This document shows, in pieces, positions 39,301 to 47,229 of a stretch of DNA of 64,000 bases (its first letter is position 1; every line of letters begins with the position of its first letter). Below the pieces are notes generated by a model. That model did no database searches. It was not told the DNA's origin and saw only the letters and a list, made by a program, of their open reading frames with translations. Source of the stretch: Tigriopus japonicus (Eukaryota > Arthropoda > Copepoda > Harpacticoida > Harpacticidae); contig CM021318.1 in the NCBI GenBank assembly GCA_010645155.1, forward strand, positions 4,471,791-4,535,790, in the 5' to 3' direction. A program made the position numbers and the translations under genes.

Positions 39301-42300
39301 TGTCTTCAGTTGCAATATTTCTCCAGTTCATCGAAAAAGAGTACATTTGAGATGCGATGATAGGTAATATCATTTTACTAAACAACTACAATGCAACGCA
39401 AATCCATGTAGGTTAAACTTCTCGGGGAAGGAGCTGATGACGCTGGAGGCGTATTCGATGATATCATGACCGAAATGTGTCGAGAATTGATGGATCCACA
39501 AAGTGGACTGAATTTACTTCTTCCTACTCCCAACGGAGTGACGAATATTGGCATCCATCGCGATAAGTTCTTGCTGAACTCGGCCAAAAACACTGATCAA
39601 GATCTACGGCACTTTTGGTTTCTCGGTAAGTGATTCAGAGCAATTGATGGTTTCAATTGAAGAACCTCATTCCTTTTAGGTTGTAATGTGTTAAAATAAG
39701 AGGTCAAAGGTCAGTTGTTGAGGGCTTTCAGAAGAAGCATAGGAGACCGAGTCGAAATAACCATGCTCGAGTGTAGTGCATAAGGTGCATTTTTGCGATT
39801 GGAAAACGCAGCGTATGTACCGAGACTTGACTCGAGTATGGTTGAACGAACTGATTTACTGATGTATTTCGAGTTGGATTTTTGGCAGAGTTTTGCCAAT
39901 TTGGTTTTTAGGGTCAAAAATCTGACCACAACTAAACTTTTCAATAGGTGATAGATCTTATCTACCATAAAATATGGCAGCACTGCCAACTCGAAATCCA
40001 GAAGTGTAACTACTGATAGAACTCGAAATCGAACTAGTTCGAGTGTTGCGAAATTGCTCCCTGTTTGGGTCTTTTCAAAAAGTTCGATACAACTTGCCCT
40101 TTTTAACAGCAATAAACTTCCTAGTCAAAACTGGCAGCACTCCTGGTTCGAAACACATCACTAGACTCAGGAGATGCCATTTCAATGAAGAATGTTAACT
40201 GAAGGTTACAAAAATTGCCACTAGATGGAGCCAAAACAGGGGCAAAGTCCCTTGATTTCAGATCTATCCTCAACTTTGATTTGTTACCAAAATTGCAGCT
40301 TCCATCTTAAAATGGATATTTCTTCACATTTCAAGTCTTTTGGAGCTCAGCTACGATATTAATGTGTTCAAAAAGTAAAAAGTCTCACTGATTAATCACA
40401 AATTGAGGCTAAATATTTACCAGAAGCACCCACAAATGCTTCTATCTCAAGATGGCGCTGATTGTCATTTTTCTCTTTGATTGAAGCTCAACTTGGCTTC
40501 CATCAGAGGGCTTGCTCTGACGGCAGAGTTGTTCATTTTGAGAACAAGAGAGGGCTTCCTAGTAGGATGTGTTAAGGGCATGCTAAATCATGTAAGAGTC
40601 ATCTAGGTGAAGCGAATGTTAGTTTTCTCTAAAATCCTAAATTCAAGCGTAAGCTTGATTATTTTTATATCTGACTTTCCTAATTCGTAGTTATTTCCGA
40701 CGGAAGCCATTGGTTTCACACACCAGTTTTGAAAACTGTTTACGGCTAAACTACGTATGAGATTTTGATTGAAGATTTTATTTTTGATCTGACCTTTTCA
40801 ACCATTTCAATTCTTAAGGAGTGCTGTGATTGGCTGTAAAGTTGCAATTAAATAATTTTTGCTCTTGATTATTATTGTTCCCCGGGTTTAAAGTCTCCAC
40901 AAAGAGGGGTAGTATTTTGGAGATCCTCCATCAACTATATTTGTATCACATACTGTATGTAAGGTTTAACGCAAATTGGCAACTTCAATGTATGCCGTGG
41001 AAAAAATTCTTTCTTCTCTAGGTTTTTAACCAACTAGCTTCATATTAAGGCTTTTTACTCATGCTGCAATGTTCTTAGCATTCTGTAGGCGTGGACAAAG
41101 AAGCCAAAAAACGTTGGAAAAGACTTAAATTTTTAACAACAAAATGCACCTTAAAGGAGAATTGTTAAGTTTTTTAACTCTACAAAGACACCTTCAACCT
41201 TGTGGAAGCATAGTAATACGCAGTAGAAATGACCATGCTTGAATATATTTTCATTACACACTGATATATTGAAAGTGGATATAATGTAAAAAAAAAAACA
41301 TAACCTGACTCGTGGTAGAAATTTTTTCTCCTCGAAATCAATCCCCAAGAGGTCACTGCATTTGTGAATTTTCGCAAAGTATGTCTTGGGGAAACTCCGT
41401 TTACTATTTTACATGCCTTTTGCAAGGTTAGCAAGTTTACGAAAAAGGCGTTGTTAAATTTTTAGATAAAATAGATGGGTATTATAATTGCTTTTTTTTG
41501 CCTAAAACTGAAAGAAATCAGAAATGCCGCTTCAGTTTATCTATCTGTTCATCAGTTTACCCCAAGTTTGAGGAACTCCAAGAAGGTGAAACAAGGTATG
41601 GGAAATTTTTTATTAAGAAATTTTCAACGTGTTTAAAAGAGTTTGTTAGGAGTACGTGGGATTTGACTCAAGGATCAAAAGAAGCTCCCATTTACGGAAA
41701 TATCATTAGAGATTAGTGAAGTAATTCAAAGCAAGCTCATTTTTCAACCAAAGTAACCTCCGCAGTGAGCCGTGCTAAGTTCAAACCCGGTCTCTAATTG
41801 AGTTGTCTCAAAAATGCAATGTAATTAGACGCGTACTCTCATGAAGGTACATCGAGATGGCATTTCTTCTTCATGTTCCAGGAATCTTATGTGGCATTGC
41901 CATCCGTACGAAGAAGCCCATCGCTCTGAATCTGGCGCCCTTTGTATGGAAATTAATCGTGGGAAGTGAAATTTCATGGAACGACCTCGAAGACGTGGAC
42001 TTGAACTATGCCCGGAGTCTGCGTGCTTTGGATGGCCCTCATCTCTTAGAAAGTCATTTACCCAACGATCATTTCGAGGGCATCTCGTTTGCCGGTCAAA
42101 TGGTGTCGCTTTTGCCCAGCCCGAGAGTGCCCTTGAACCTCGCCGATTGTTCTGACTACGTGAAGGCCGCCTTCCGACAACGACAAACAGAAATGGCTGA
42201 CCAAGTGAGGGCCCTAAGAGAGGGACTGGGCGCCATGGTCCCTTTTCCAATTGTCGGACTGATGCCAGCCAAGGCCCTGGAGGAACTCGTTTGTGGACAG

Positions 42301-43586
42301 CCATCAATTTCACTTCCCGCTCTGAAAAAAGCCGCTCGCTACAGGTACCGACCACCGACCGACGATACACTTTCTTTCTTTCTTTCTCTCTGTCCTTCTC
42401 AAGACTTTTGAAAACAAACAAAAACAAAAACAGATTGCTCAATCTCAATCTCAGCACCTCGAGAAGAAAAAGATTTAGAGCTCCACCTCCATAATGCGTT
42501 CGAAAGTTTTGAGCAATCATTGCGTAGAAAGCCGTTCTCACTACTGGGCATTTCCATGTTCTTGGCATTTCCAAGGAGAGGAAGAGCAAGAAAATAAAAA
42601 TGCAAAGGGCGCGGGAATCAATGTAGCTGAACTGGCAAACCATTTCGCATGAAGGTTCAAGTCTCGTTTGGAACGGCCAATGTTCTTTTTTTCTACTCTA
42701 ATCTTTAAGGGCAAACACAATCAATCACAAAAATCAAGACGCAGACTTCGGCACAATAGACAGGTAGAAATTCAGTCGTGTACTGAGCGTTTAATGTTAA
42801 ACCTATTCATGTAATAATGTCCCATTCTGCCCTGGCAGTGGTAGATCTCTCAGAATACCCCCAAATGAAAAAGATTATAGCTTGGTAGTGTAATTCTGTG
42901 CTACAAATAAGACGGATCAGGAACTGGGATTGGAACAGGCAGGTACAACATCAGAATGAATGTCTTAGAGCAGAAAACGAAGACGAGTACTATTCGTACA
43001 TGGATGGAATTCGGAGTGTACGTTGAAAGAAATCGTCGAACCTTTATCCGAATCCAAGTTCATCAATCTGGCATTCATTCCACTTCGTATTTTCCCTGGA
43101 ATTCCTTGGAAATAGTTTAACACTATGTTTACTGGCTCTTGCCCATGCACTTCCCTTCAGTTAATGACTGGGATGCACACTTGCCTTTTGTAAGCTATTG
43201 AACTTGTAGGTGCTATTGTAACGCTATAAATATTCTTTTTTTTCTTCAGGGACTTTGATCACACGCATCCCGTGATCATTTGGTTGTGGGACATCCTGGA
43301 ATCTTTTTCTGATGAAGAGCGCATCCTCTTTGTGATCTTTGTTTCGGGTCGATCTCGTCTGCCCAACAACCCCGAGGATCTACCCCAACGCTTCCAAATC
43401 TTGCGGGTGGATAAACCCGAGAACGGTTTGCCCACGGCTCAAACGTGCTTCTTCCAATTGCGTTTGCCCCCTTTTACCGATCGACAAACCATGGAGGAAA
43501 AGCTCCGTTATGCTATTTATCATTGCCGATCCATAGATATGGACCAATACATGTTGCGACGAGATAGCAATCCCAACGGGACGTAA
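13961..43586 (+). CDS. HERC1: HERC1-type giant HECT E3 ubiquitin ligase (40 coding exons)
   Basis: I joined 40 exons by splice sites and phase. They give 13,395 coding bases, that is 4,464 residues plus stop, against about 4,860 in vertebrate HERC1. Domain order is that of HERC1: N-terminal helical region; RCC1 propeller 1 (about 430-800); SPRY (about 1730-1875); UBA-like (about 2305-2355); a Cys/His cluster (about 2490-2546); WD40-like repeats (about 3030-3360); RCC1 propeller 2 (about 3605-3990); C-terminal HECT with catalytic Cys4419 in AQTCFFQLRLPP. In mammals HERC1 is a cytosolic/Golgi-associated ligase whose first propeller acts on ARF/Rab GTPases and whose second binds clathrin. The same substrates here are inference. 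All introns are GT-AG except two GC-AG. Introns 6 and 25 each house another gene on the same strand. AATAAA lies at 43827. The start is the first ATG after an in-frame TAA at 13949. Confidence 0.95.
15430..19367 (+). CDS. HERC1: HERC1 exons 5-9: RCC1-like propeller 1
   Basis: Exons 15430-15651, 15871-16096, 18436-18656, 18743-18970 and 19051-19367 give residues 393-796. They contain the tandem RCC1 blades with the usual VWGSN, GSYGRLGFGD, FSWGDGDYGKLGHG, TWGEGDFGRLGHG, WSFGSGDHGKLGHG and YSWGTNTIGQCGLG motifs. In vertebrate HERC1 this propeller acts on ARF/Rab GTPases. The 2.3-kb intron between exons 6 and 7 (16097-18435) contains a complete ion-channel gene. Exon 9 ends before a GC donor (GCAAGTAT at 19368). 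The same GGCAAGTA string recurs at the acceptor at 19448. Confidence 0.93.
16648..17850 (+). CDS. Cys-loop ligand-gated ion channel, pHCl-2-like (nested)
   Basis: This is an intronless 400-residue pentameric-channel subunit inside HERC1 intron 6, same strand, with its own AATAAA at 17928. A short hydrophobic leader (about 23-40) is followed by an extracellular domain with WxPE-like IWTPETYF at 121-128 and a canonical Cys-loop, C166 to C180 with 13 residues between (HYPLDSQ inside). M1 is about 250-272 and M2 about 278-298, beginning VPGRISLVMTIFLMLVNI. M3 is about 310-334 and M4 about 374-397. The M3-M4 loop is short. The M2 entry VPGR followed by TIFLMLVN, and the TAMDIW before M3, resemble the arthropod pHCl-2/CG7589/CG6927 clade of chloride channels rather than GABA or nicotinic receptors. 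Chloride selectivity and ligand (protons, amines or other) are inference. The start may be Met1 or Met12. Confidence 0.85.
   Translation: MISVVPNQSKAMELTTRSCPRRHILVIIKMMSLVWPTSSSCELELEEFTVPENYSTNRVPSMEPNIPLVTHVNFMIKQVQAVSDSATSFTVDLQLSIRWRDPILSNFTCNGSLDLKVLHEIWTPETYFYGLKRAEKLSMIDSTPEAISVSGGHFWWWVDLRVEMHCSMNFQHYPLDSQRCVVRLGSVRHDAKKQIYRGSAEQLHLFFQKSLQYSIKFEDLREDEKYFTDDYNTNYSVSGFVLNLKRRRLPVFINLYFPTSLLTMMTWISFFIPAKQVPGRISLVMTIFLMLVNIANSSGVRGPSATTFTAMDIWLLICKLMVSTTILEYAFLLKLHWNLDGLEYQLQNKGENDSQAANMTSSRSQLDRRCQQIDFISFLACVITYSLACLMYTLYFTIIS
17928..17933 (+). terminator. Polyadenylation signal of the nested channel
   Basis: AATAAA lies 78 bases past the channel stop codon and 500 bases before the next HERC1 exon. 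It supports a separate transcript but could also cause premature termination of the HERC1 pre-mRNA. Confidence 0.6.
19448..22520 (+). CDS. HERC1: HERC1 exons 10-19: helical linker region
   Basis: Exons 19448-19732, 19796-20123, 20186-20329, 20393-20888, 21031-21301, 21376-21470, 21536-21780, 21889-21990, 22065-22260 and 22331-22520 give residues 797-1580. No named domain is visible. The sequence is Leu-rich and likely an alpha-helical scaffold between propeller 1 and SPRY. The first block, QVVLWHKPFC, has an obvious vertebrate HERC1 counterpart, and the block LLPDxEERM-like (LMAPISERISKASELLH) lies at the corresponding place. Introns are 60-140 bp with normal donors. Confidence 0.88.
22597..25445 (+). 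CDS. HERC1: HERC1 exon 20: SPRY, UBA-like and start of Cys/His cluster
   Basis: A single 2,849-base exon encodes residues 1581-2530. The SPRY domain (about 23040-23480) has the recognisable blocks SGCVQWTYNIVKE, GNEATCIGIAVKDV, DMWLYRAYSGHLYHGGE and LYPCVVFYSLNPGERV. A low-complexity Ser/Arg stretch follows, then a UBA-like helix bundle (about 24776-24920: LFEMGFTNSQISRAMTNL ... CASWMIDNP) and an Arg-rich linker. At 25327 a CxxC (CGIC) begins with a His-rich follow-up (HQREAHPGC) that continues in exon 21. Vertebrate HERC1 splits this region into many more exons. Confidence 0.92.
25515..27044 (+). CDS. HERC1: HERC1 exons 21-23
   Basis: Exons 25515-25772, 25840-26528 and 26685-27044 give residues 2531-2966. 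Exon 21 completes the Cys/His cluster with YVLCQDCIVQYAE, whose spacing matches the vertebrate LCGTCREKY element. A probable metal-binding site is inferred from the conserved Cys and His. A Ser tract (about 25635-25650) follows. Exons 22-23 are helical, with RVIALxRM-like NIIALAQLQRMIA and LLNWKSPTKLRFWASK blocks in vertebrate-like order. Function is unassigned. Confidence 0.88.
27110..31565 (+). CDS. HERC1: HERC1 exons 24-29: WD40-like repeats
   Basis: Exons 27110-27301, 27380-27743, 30019-30152, 30225-30396, 30765-30944 and 31420-31565 give residues 2967-3362. WD-type blades are recognisable (VCEWSPCHKRVAFGYDNVLCIWHI; LLLGRTDGTVAIM; VIAWSPL; VGQRDGGIALWQI; LKFHPDGNLLASVSDQ; LLNVWSLSTGSVI). 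In the family this propeller is a protein-binding platform. Intron 25 (27744-30018) holds a complete 7TM receptor gene. Introns 27 and 28 are AT-rich and empty as far as I can see. Confidence 0.9.
28290..29711 (+). CDS. Atypical seven-helix receptor, nested, orphan
   Basis: This is an intronless 473-residue membrane protein inside HERC1 intron 25, same strand. Predicted helices are about 44-70, 79-103, 110-134, 152-175, 196-224, 395-417 and 428-455. The arrangement is rhodopsin-like: a Cys at the top of helix 3 (C110) can pair with Cys180 or Cys184 of the second extracellular loop, and N-glycosylation sites (NNSS) lie at the N-terminus. Diagnostic motifs are altered: helix 3 ends VDFYTAIAFPFW instead of DRYxAIxxP, and helix 7 has no NPxxY. 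Loop 3 is about 165 residues, Ser/Pro/Asp-rich. I cannot place it in a named subfamily or infer a ligand. The start at 28290 has context TCAACCATGA. The alternative, a non-GPCR seven-helix protein, is possible. Confidence 0.7.
   Translation: MNNSSGVMLEEDLLADVMILNTDGTADDGLVGFSCEYEGGFSTMFLSLLLGLIAIGLTLTLFLLVIIAWYPDLYTSKHISQAFCLFSNLVTLSCSGFIVLSSFIPNERSCSLVLVLTHFSMFLFIISEFTHHVDFYTAIAFPFWHEYMAEKEAIMSWCVGSFFFIVSVVMVLYFTGPLYCISSCPIVPILNQSQNSVVSVILVSTYGLLFATVVAFSLHVFFIATDKLRANQVAPNVNLNHTSAMSAEPSSASPVPFEGVPPQKDAFVGPVFIHNLKESLKEKYQNTKGGPNTVKRVLFKRTDMPGKSLDDGDSGISNNEDAADSTPMTSGQAELVRQVSRAIMDRKPEKSFNEQQSRDDSLTTLQALWKAFTKSFRLSLVDIASYLLFIAPCLGMVSCPLTGRIGCGTEIFIGFGIRKFMVLLFILARTFQPALLMVNDKILKKKIDAIVRNVLIARKLLEQDLDFLIFIPN
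31566..33408 (+). other. HERC1 intron 29, no nested gene seen
   Basis: A 1.84-kb AT-rich intron. Open frames on both strands are short and unrelated to known families. A CAT microsatellite lies at about 31634-31647. Nothing else supportable. Confidence 0.5.
33409..37964 (+). CDS. HERC1: HERC1 exons 30-36: RCC1-like propeller 2
   Basis: Exons 33409-34192, 34816-35007, 35243-35637, 36034-36138, 36235-36390, 36513-36704 and 37623-37964 give residues 3363-4084. The first exon carries a helical part and a Ser/Thr-rich insert, then WQVGGKCQAYGFGTGRSGQL begins the propeller. Blades follow with CGQNENGRLGLGN, FSWGDGDWGKLGHGN, YTFGKGDTGALGHGH, WSFGSNDNGQLGHG, FTCGQAQLAGLPE and VWVWGKNNFEQAGL. Exon 36 closes the propeller (ISAGSFHSVAWSTPP) and leads to the HECT-preceding linker. 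The vertebrate counterpart binds clathrin heavy chain and ARF1; this is inferred here. Confidence 0.92.
38859..43586 (+). CDS. HERC1: HERC1 exons 37-40: HECT ubiquitin-transfer domain
   Basis: Exons 38859-38987, 39412-39625, 41882-42344 and 43250-43586 give residues 4085-4464. The N-lobe is marked by RAWKVKLLGEGADDAGGVFD across the exon 37/38 junction and LCGIAIRTKKPIALNLAP. The C-lobe has FVSGRSRLPNN, LPTAQTCFFQLRLPPF with the catalytic Cys4419 (codon 43446-43448), and the C-terminal block CRSIDMDQYMLRRD, which is HERC1-like. All residues expected of an active HECT enzyme in this block are present. Intron 38 (39626-41881) is the longest empty intron and carries a palindromic element. Confidence 0.94.
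39760..39845. repeat. Foldback element in HERC1 intron 38 (family B)
   Basis: Left arm ACCATGCTCGAGTGTAG (39760-39776) and right arm GACTCGAGTATGGTTG (39829-39844) are imperfect reverse complements. The inner parts (GCATAAGGTGCATTTTT / AAAACGCAGCGTATGTA) also pair. The CATGCTCGAGTAT core is shared with the elements at 48511-48717 and 49370-49508. A related GGCAGCACTGCCAACTCGAA string lies nearby at about 39970 and again near 48333. Confidence 0.55.
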
Positions 43587-43826
43587 AAATCCAATGTCAC
43601 AAGGGAGAAGCATATTCAAGCCTGCCGGCCTCGGTTGAAACCCAGTTCTCGGTAGTCCCAGGAGGAATTCGTTTAAATGCAGATTTCCTTCGTTTTCAAC
43701 CCCGATTCTAAATTGTGTTATTAGCGCGACCCAGATGTGTTTTTTCCATTTTAGCTTTAATTTCGAAAGAATCTGTCCATTGTCAAATGTATCAATGCAA
43801 TCTGTTTGTCCGTTATTGCGCTGGAG

Positions 43827-43832
43827 AATAAA
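43827..43832 (+). terminator. HERC1: HERC1 polyadenylation signal
   Basis: AATAAA lies 241 bases after the HERC1 stop codon. It is the first such signal downstream. Confidence 0.7.
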
Positions 43833-43859
43833 GAAACGTACATCAGTGTTGAAATGATC

Positions 43860-45260
43860 TCGGGTAACTTAGGTATGTGCACTCTACCAATTCAATGCGA
43901 GAAAGCACAGAGTTGGGCGAGAATAACTTGAACCTTTACAATGAACCTTATGGAGCCTCTTTGAGCCTTGAGAATTCCTCACGTTCTTTTTTTAATCGAT
44001 TTGAATTATTACACAATTGCCAACTTTCATTCATGCTTCATTAAACAACTAATGTATAATAGCAGACACTCTCGTTGCAGTGGTATCTTGTAAACGTATA
44101 ATGAAGCCCAAAGTAAGGGAAAAGGCCAAAGGAGAAAGCCCTCCTCGTCTGTTTCGTTGTCTTCCCTTGACAAAATGCTAAGAATTCATTTTTAAGAAGC
44201 AGTTCGCAGCCACTTTTTATAACAGCGTACTTGTTAACGACATTGCATTGTTTGTTTGGCGCTTTTTGCCACTAGATAAGGTCATTCATTCGATTTTGTA
44301 CGAAAATTCGGCCTCATTGAAGACTAGGCTTAATAAAAATGAAGAAGAAAACAAAAGCAATTCAGTGGGATATTTTGGGGCAATTTGAAATTTTGAAGTA
44401 ACGATAGTAAAGTAACAATCTGCTCGATAGATATTGTCGCCTCAATTCATAACTGAAGACTCTTTCAATGCCTATTGATGTTTTTGAGAAAATGAGTTAG
44501 TTTAAGTGGTTTATAATGATTTAATATCGTTATATGAGCATGGCATTTTAACATTCCCCAACAATCCACCGCACTACTGGTTCGAATCCCGTCCCTGCCG
44601 AGTCTTAGTGGACTATGGCATTAATTTATATGTAGTGGTAACGGCTTTGATAGCTTAAATGGTCGAACCTGGAGTCATTCTCCAAGGTGAATAAAAAACT
44701 CATGCTTGTTAATATCCCCATGGAGTGGACAACCTTTATCAGATGCGAAGGTGCCTTCTAACTCAAGAAAACAAAACAACACAAAAACATAGTTATTTGA
44801 GTTACTTTACATATCCACCTTCACAAAACTTGTTTATTGACCGCCTTCTCCTTTTATGAGACTTCCTCCCAGCCCAAAGAGGTCAGGTCCAAAATATTAT
44901 TCACCTACAACTTACTTTACTACCCTACAAATCATTTTATAACCCTACCGATCACTTCATTGCCCTATGAATGAATCATGCCTATACAAATACATCTCAG
45001 ACGCACAATTACTTGCACGTCTGAAGCCCCCGTCTCATTGACGGTGAATGATCCACTGAAGAAGTGGTGGTAAGCTTTTGTACCATGGCACTGAGTAGCC
45101 AACACACCAACTGATGTCCTTGAGGTGAACGGAGCTTGCTCCTAATACCGGTATTGAGTAAGCAAAGCATGCTAGTTGGATAGTACGAATGTCCGTGGTT
45201 GAACTGATTTTCAGGGTTGAAAAATTGTAACGGAAGTCCCAAAAAGGATAAGTTGGTCAA
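43860..45260. other. Intergenic downstream of HERC1, nothing recognised
   Basis: AT-rich sequence with only short frames. A GGTTCGAATCC string at 44579 looks like a tRNA T-arm/B-box, but no D-arm or acceptor pairing can be built around it. Confidence 0.4.
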
Positions 45261-45441
45261 CAAAATACCATATGCACCCACAAATGAAGGGAGTAATAGC
45301 CAAGATCCGAGATCACTCGTTTCATTTTAATTGACGCCCCTCGGGCTGACGCCCTCGGGTCGCCAATAAAATGAAACTCCCTCCGCCGGATTTTGGCCAT
45401 TACTCCCTTCCTTTGCAGGTGCATAAATAGTATTTATTTTG
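45261..45441. repeat. 181-bp palindromic foldback element
   Basis: The left arm starts CAAAATACCATATGCACC and the right arm ends GGTGCATAAATAGTATTTATTTTG. Inner parts also pair (AAGGGAGTAATAGCC / GGCCATTACTCCCTT and TTTCATTTTA / TAAAATGAAA). The tip is GC-rich (CTCGGG and CCTCGGG). It lies directly beside a mariner element that starts seven bases beyond its right end. Confidence 0.65.
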
Positions 45442-45448
45442 ACACTTA

Positions 45449-46200
45449 CAGTGTGGGGAACCAAAACGTGGACTCCACTTTAATTGCTAATTTCTCAATA
45501 TTTTATTATTGTCATGGAGGTTGCCTGAATATGAGCTAAAAGTTCTGACTAAATTCTTTCAAGCGAGCTGCAGCTGAGCTTTGTAGACCCACTAATTTTC
45601 GAAATGGAAGCCAAAAGGCAACGTGTATCAGATTTGCTCCGCGCCCAAGTGGCCATAAACGAGATCACAGAGATCGCCGAGTGCTCCCGGAGCTTCGTTT
45701 TCAAGATCAAAAAGCTGATGGACGATGGCAAGGATCTCTCCCGCAAGCCTGGCAGTGGCGGCCATAATAAAAAGATCGATGATGACTTTTACAAGGCCAA
45801 GAAGGTCCAGGAGTGGTGCAAGACCAACCTCGCCGGTTTCTGGCCTGCGGACATGTGGCCACCGTCATCCCCAGACTGTGCCCCACTGGACTATGGAATC
45901 TGGGGCTCCATTGAAAGCAAGGCCTGTGCAAACCCCCACCGCAGCGTTGATGACCTGAAGGCCTCCGTCGAGCAGGAATGGGCGGCCATGTCTGAGGGTC
46001 ACGTCTTCAAGGTCTGCCGTGCCTTCAGGCCTAGGCTCGAGGCCATGGTGGATGCCGATGGGGGCCATTCCGAGAAATAATGGTAGGATAGTAGCTAAAA
46101 CATTCCAGAAAGTTTCATTGTGATTGGACTTAAGGTTCAGGCGCAAGTCGCACATGTTTGCAGTGGTAGTGAAGAGTCCACGTTTTGGTTCCCCACCCTG
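45449..46200 (+). mobile_element. Internally deleted mariner element
   Basis: A 752-bp element has near-perfect 27-bp terminal inverted repeats. The left reads CAGTGTGGGGAACCAAAACG followed by TGGACTC; the right, read inward, starts CAGGGTGGGGAACC with the same continuation, one mismatch. It is flanked by TA on both sides (45447-45448 and 46201-46202), the Tc1/mariner target duplication. A full element would be about 1.3 kb, so roughly 0.5-0.6 kb of the transposase gene is missing. The ends are intact, so it could be mobilised in trans. Confidence 0.9.
45604..46080 (+). CDS. Internally deleted mariner transposase (158 aa)
   Basis: A continuous frame keeps the N-terminal helix-turn-helix DNA-binding part (about 1-55: RVSDLLRAQ ... 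FVFKIKKLMDDGKDLSRKPGSGGHNKK) and then jumps at about residue 62-65 (DFYKAKKVQEWC) to the C-terminal part. That part carries MWPPSSPDCAPLDYGIWG, around the last catalytic Asp, and the end block. The central catalytic region with the first two Asp residues of the DDD triad is absent, so no transposase activity is expected. The deletion kept the frame. The product, if made, could bind the TIRs. A GHNKK motif before the jump and SPDxxPLD after it are typical of mariner proteins. Confidence 0.88.
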   Translation: MEAKRQRVSDLLRAQVAINEITEIAECSRSFVFKIKKLMDDGKDLSRKPGSGGHNKKIDDDFYKAKKVQEWCKTNLAGFWPADMWPPSSPDCAPLDYGIWGSIESKACANPHRSVDDLKASVEQEWAAMSEGHVFKVCRAFRPRLEAMVDADGGHSEK

Positions 46201-46467
46201 TAGACATCGAAAGACGCCATTAGAAGTCTTGGCATTTAAGGAAAGAAACATTTAACCGGAACTTATTGATGCCAAAATAACGCATTATTTTAACGAAACG
46301 AATGTACTACCAAGGTGCCTCAGAGACACTACATTAGTAAAGTTGTGAGCCTCCCAAGCTTGTTGTGGAATCCTGTTCTAAGGCTTGGCTTTTCACCCTT
46401 CTTGAGTCAATGTTCCCACCCGGTTTCTTTGGATTTTACGAAGGTTTTTTTTTAAATTTGTTCAATT

Positions 46468-46878
46468 ATTGTCACTGAACCGCTGCTGTTGCTCCTTCCC
46501 GTGTTTCAAAACACAACCTTGACGGAAANNNNNNNNNNNNNNNNNNNNNNNNNNNNNNNNNNNNNNNNNNNNNNNNNNNNNNNNNNNNNNNNNNNNNNNN
46601 NNNNNNNNNNNNNNNNNNNNNNNNNNNNNNNNNNNNCAACACAAAGGTGCACTCGTGCCCTTAGAGTATACTTAAAAATATCTCTGCCGGAAGAGTATAC
46701 TTATCTTGAAGTTTGTTCAATTATTCCGCATGTTACGACCAAACTAAAATTAGAGTATACTCAAGCGCAATTATAGTATACTAAACACCATGAATTAGAT
46801 GCGTTAACATGCGACCCATTGTCACTGAACCGCTGCTGTTGCTCCTTCCCGTGTTTCAAAACACAACCTTGACGGAAA
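46468..46878. repeat. Repeated 61-bp block around an assembly gap
   Basis: Bases 46468-46528 and 46818-46878 are the same 61-bp sequence (ATTGTCACTGAACCGCTGCT...GACGGAAA) in direct orientation. The first copy ends exactly at the N run. In between lie several short AGAGTATACT/TAGTATACT strings (about 46662, 46690, 46751, 46774) and a repeat of TTGTTCAATTATT. This is either a small tandem repeat array the assembler could not close or unmerged contig ends. Confidence 0.6.
46529..46636. other. Assembly gap (108 N)
   Basis: A run of undetermined bases inside a locally repeated region. Confidence 0.99.
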
Positions 46879-47229
46879 AGGTTGTTACAAGGTAAAAGAC
46901 CGGACCTTTTTCTTTATGAACATTCTCGCCAACATGAAACACCTGTCACAACACTCCTCGATATTCACAATGTTTTCTACCGCCAAGATTGTCGGCGGTC
47001 GGTTGCTTTTTCCGATTTAAATTATGTTTTAAAATTGAGAGTCCAAAATGAAATGGGTTGGAATTTCATATCTTTTAGGCTAAAACGAGCCCCCCAAAAT
47101 CCCCACTATAGGTAGACTGTCGTTCATTTTTAACTAATTTTTTTGACATCAGAGCTCCTTTACGTAGTTGAATTGGTGCACTTGGCTTAATCCTTCTTTC
47201 ATTGAGTTTAGTGTCCAACACTCGAGCAT

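Noticed and set aside
41825..42643. 272-codon minus-strand frame
   Set aside because: Antisense to HECT exon 39. No family resemblance, and its right part crosses low-complexity intron sequence.
44560..44610. GGTTCGAATCC string resembling a tRNA B-box
   Set aside because: No A-box, D-arm or acceptor stem can be paired around it. Perhaps a tRNA-derived repeat scrap.
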